Shown piece by piece: positions 6,721-8,346 of a DNA stretch of 8,346 nucleotides (within the stretch, counting starts at the first letter, position 1; every line of letters starts with the position of its first letter). Source of the DNA: Candidatus Eiseniibacteriota bacterium. Its GTDB lineage: Bacteria; Eisenbacteria; RBG-16-71-46. The notes below the pieces were generated by a model. It ran no database searches and was not told the origin of the DNA. It saw only the letters and a program-made list of their open reading frames with translations. The translations under genes and the position numbers were made by a program. The stretch is taken from contig JAIOPA010000285.1 of NCBI GenBank assembly GCA_021414165.1, positions 1-8,346 of the forward strand. Direction: 5' to 3'.

Positions 6721-8180
6721 GCGTGCTTCCGGGCCGCGAGTTCCTCGCGCAGCAACTGGTTCACGACCTGCGGCACCGCCTGCCCGCCACTCTTCTTCAT
6801 GACCATGCCGACCAGGAACCCGAACGTCGCCTCGCGGCCCTCGAGCACCTGCTGGACCGGCCCCGGGTTCTCATCGAGCACCGCGCGCACCAGCGGACGC
6901 AGCTCATCGGCGCCGCCCGCCACCTTGATGCCGTGGCGCTCGAGCAGTTCGGCCACGCTGCCCGTTTCATCGGGCAACCACGCGAACACCTGCTTGGCGA
7001 TGGGTCCGGGCAGTTCCTTGGCGGCCACCTTGCCCAGGAACTCGCGGAAACGCGCCGCACTCACACGCTCGCTCCAGTCCGCCACGCTCCACTCGCGGTC
7101 CTTGAGCACGCGCAACAACTCGGTCATGACCCAGTTGCTCGCCAGCTTCACCGAGGCCGCATCGGGCGCGGGCACGCAGGCCTCGAAGTAGTCCGAGACG
7201 TCGCGCGCCTCGGTGAGCACCTGCGCGTCGTACGCGGGCAGCGCGAGCGCGTCGCGATAGCGGGCCTCGCGGTCCCACGGCAACTCGGGTGCTGCAGCGC
7301 GTGCCGACTCGAGTTGTGCAGCGCTCACGCGCAGCACCGGCAGGTCGGGATCCGGGAAGTAGCGATAGTCGTGCGCGTGTTCCTTGGTGCGCATGATCTC
7401 GAGTGCATCGCGCTCGGCATCGAACAGCAGCGTGGCCTGCACGATGCGCTCACCGGCATCGAGCAATGCGGTCTGACGTGCGATCTCGGCGGTCACGCCG
7501 CGCTCGACGCCCTTGATGGTGTTGAGGTTCTTCAGCTCGGTCTTGGTGCCGAGTGTGGCCGCACCCACCGGGCGCAGGCTCACGTTGGCATCGCAGCGCA
7601 GCTGGCCCTTCTCCATGTCGCCGCCCGAGATGCCGAGCCAACGCACCAACCTTCGCAGCTGCGTGAGGAACGCGGCGCACTCGCCGGGCGAACGCAGCAC
7701 CGGCTCGGTGACCAGCTCCAGCAGCGGCACACCGGCGCGATTGAAGTCGACGCGCGACAAGCGCCGGTCCCCATGGCGCTCGGGATGGAACGACTTGCCC
7801 GCGTCCTCCTCGCAGTGGATGCGCGTGAGCTCGAACGTGCGCGCCACACCGTCCATGACCACGGGCAACTGGCCGCCTTCACAGATCGGCTGGTCGTACT
7901 GCGTGACCTGGTAGTTCTTGGGCATGTCGGGATAGAAGTAGTTCTTGCGCGCGAACACGCTCTGCATGCGGATGCGGCAACCGAGTGCGGTGCCCAACGC
8001 GAGTGCAGCCTCGATCGCGCGCGCGTTCACACGCGGCAACGCTCCGGGCAGTCCCAGGCACACCGGGCACACCGTGCTGTTCGGCTCGGCACCGAAACCC
8101 ACGGTGCAGCCGCAGAACATCTTGGTGCGCGTGGCCAACTGGATGTGGCACTCCAGCCCGATCACGACTTCCCAGGCCAT
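6717..8180 (-). CDS. gatB: Aspartyl/glutamyl-tRNA amidotransferase subunit B
   Basis: GatB is the tRNA-binding and kinase-like subunit of GatCAB, which turns Glu-tRNA(Gln) and/or Asp-tRNA(Asn) into the amide form. The 487-residue length is typical. Seen: GLECH at 8-12 (usually GLEVH; Glu10 and His12 are expected metal ligands), the zinc cysteines Cys23, Cys25, Cys38 and Cys41 in MFCGC and CPVCLGLPG, KNYFYPDMPKNYQVTQYD at 79-96, HCEEDAGK at 122-129, DFNRAGVPLLELVTEP at 145-160, KGQLRCDANVSLRP at 191-204, KTELKNLN at 213-220, and YRYFPDPDLP at 272-281. A helical GatB/YqeY tail domain follows. The ATG at 8180 has an excellent Shine-Dalgarno, GGAGG, 4 bases upstream, lying inside the end of gatA. 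Its presence suggests that the organism lacks GlnRS, AsnRS or both. Confidence 0.98.
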   Translation of the reverse strand: MAWEVVIGLECHIQLATRTKMFCGCTVGFGAEPNSTVCPVCLGLPGALPRVNARAIEAALALGTALGCRIRMQSVFARKNYFYPDMPKNYQVTQYDQPICEGGQLPVVMDGVARTFELTRIHCEEDAGKSFHPERHGDRRLSRVDFNRAGVPLLELVTEPVLRSPGECAAFLTQLRRLVRWLGISGGDMEKGQLRCDANVSLRPVGAATLGTKTELKNLNTIKGVERGVTAEIARQTALLDAGERIVQATLLFDAERDALEIMRTKEHAHDYRYFPDPDLPVLRVSAAQLESARAAAPELPWDREARYRDALALPAYDAQVLTEARDVSDYFEACVPAPDAASVKLASNWVMTELLRVLKDREWSVADWSERVSAARFREFLGKVAAKELPGPIAKQVFAWLPDETGSVAELLERHGIKVAGGADELRPLVRAVLDENPGPVQQVLEGREATFGFLVGMVMKKSGGQAVPQVVNQLLREELAARKHA

Positions 8181-8346
8181 GTCACCTCCCGCTCCGGTCC
8201 ACGCACGATCGCCGCGCGCTCCCCGTTCGCCTCGAGTGCCCGGGCTGCGCGCAGGAGCGCGGGCTCGGAATCCATGGGCCCCAGGAACTGCACGCCGACC
8301 GGCAGGCCATCGCTCGAGAGCCCCGCGGGCACGGTGAGCCCGGGGA
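8162..8346 (-). CDS. gatA: Aspartyl/glutamyl-tRNA amidotransferase subunit A, C-terminal part (cut by window edge)
   Basis: Only the last 60 codons are present; the gene continues off the right edge. The visible sequence begins PGLTVPAGLSSDGLPVGVQF, which matches the conserved C-terminal strand and loop of GatA and other amidase-signature enzymes, followed by a helix (SEPALLRAARALEA) and a non-conserved tail ending in a TGA at 8164-8162. GatA is the glutaminase subunit that releases ammonia for GatB. The stop lies 19 bases inside gatB, and the gatB Shine-Dalgarno lies within this gene, so the two are translationally coupled. Another amidase-signature enzyme cannot be excluded from the fragment alone, but overlap with gatB makes GatA by far the likelier identity. 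Confidence 0.9.
   Translation of the reverse strand, partial: PGLTVPAGLSSDGLPVGVQFLGPMDSEPALLRAARALEANGERAAIVRGPEREVTWPGKS
8185..8189 (-). promoter_or_regulatory. gatB ribosome binding site
   Basis: GGAGG on the minus strand, four bases before the gatB ATG and extended as GGGAGGTGA, is the strongest Shine-Dalgarno in the window. It lies within the 3' coding end of gatA and fixes the gatB start. Confidence 0.85.

Noticed and set aside
4857..7191. Two overlapping plus-strand open frames of 568 and 585 codons antisense to purD, the LarA-like gene and gatB
   Set aside because: Opposite strand to three supported genes; low-complexity Arg/His/Ser composition; no motif. They reflect scarcity of stop codons in GC-rich DNA.

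Overview
The window is one continuous stretch of bacterial housekeeping genes, all on the minus strand, so the genes read from right to left. The DNA is GC-rich (about two thirds by eye) with strong G/C preference at third codon positions. That bias also produces long spurious antisense frames. The organism is a GC-rich bacterium that uses GatCAB. The block tsaC, arginine-phosphatase-like gene, rpiB, glyA recalls the ywlC-ywlE-ywlF-glyA region of Bacillus, here with ilvE inserted. My best guess at lineage is Gemmatimonadota or a similar GC-rich phylum, but this rests on general impression and is weak.

Layout in reading order: the 3' end of gatA (8346 to 8162), gatB (8180 to 6717), a stand-alone degenerate LarA N-terminal-domain-like protein (6720 to 6037), purD (6026 to 4743), purE (4746 to 4243), tsaC (4234 to 3590), a low-molecular-weight phosphatase of the protein-arginine-phosphatase type (3548 to 3054), ilvE (3005 to 2061), rpiB (2058 to 1597) and glyA (1550 to 279). 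The first genes are packed with stop/start overlaps (19 nt, GTGA and ATGA) or gaps of 8 to 10 nt, as in one operon. Gaps of 41, 48 and 46 nt appear before the phosphatase, ilvE and glyA. The 41-nt gap, with the end of tsaC, carries a plausible sigma-70-type promoter placed so close to the phosphatase ATG that its transcript would be nearly leaderless. The unit ends with a GC-rich hairpin downstream of glyA. The left 225 bases hold tandem inverted repeats and perhaps the start of another minus-strand gene.

The genes cover tRNA-dependent amidation (GatAB), purine synthesis (PurD, PurE), tRNA t6A modification (TsaC), probable protein-arginine dephosphorylation, branched-chain amino acid transamination, pentose-phosphate isomerisation and the serine/glycine/one-carbon node. 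GlyA supplies the glycine and C1 units that purine synthesis, including PurD, consumes. I see no mobile element, CRISPR array, RNA gene or defence system. The least ordinary items are the LarA-like gene, which follows the LarA motif order but lacks the expected nickel and substrate residues; the near-leaderless promoter; the 16-bp palindrome just before purD; and an Asp where RpiB usually has a His.
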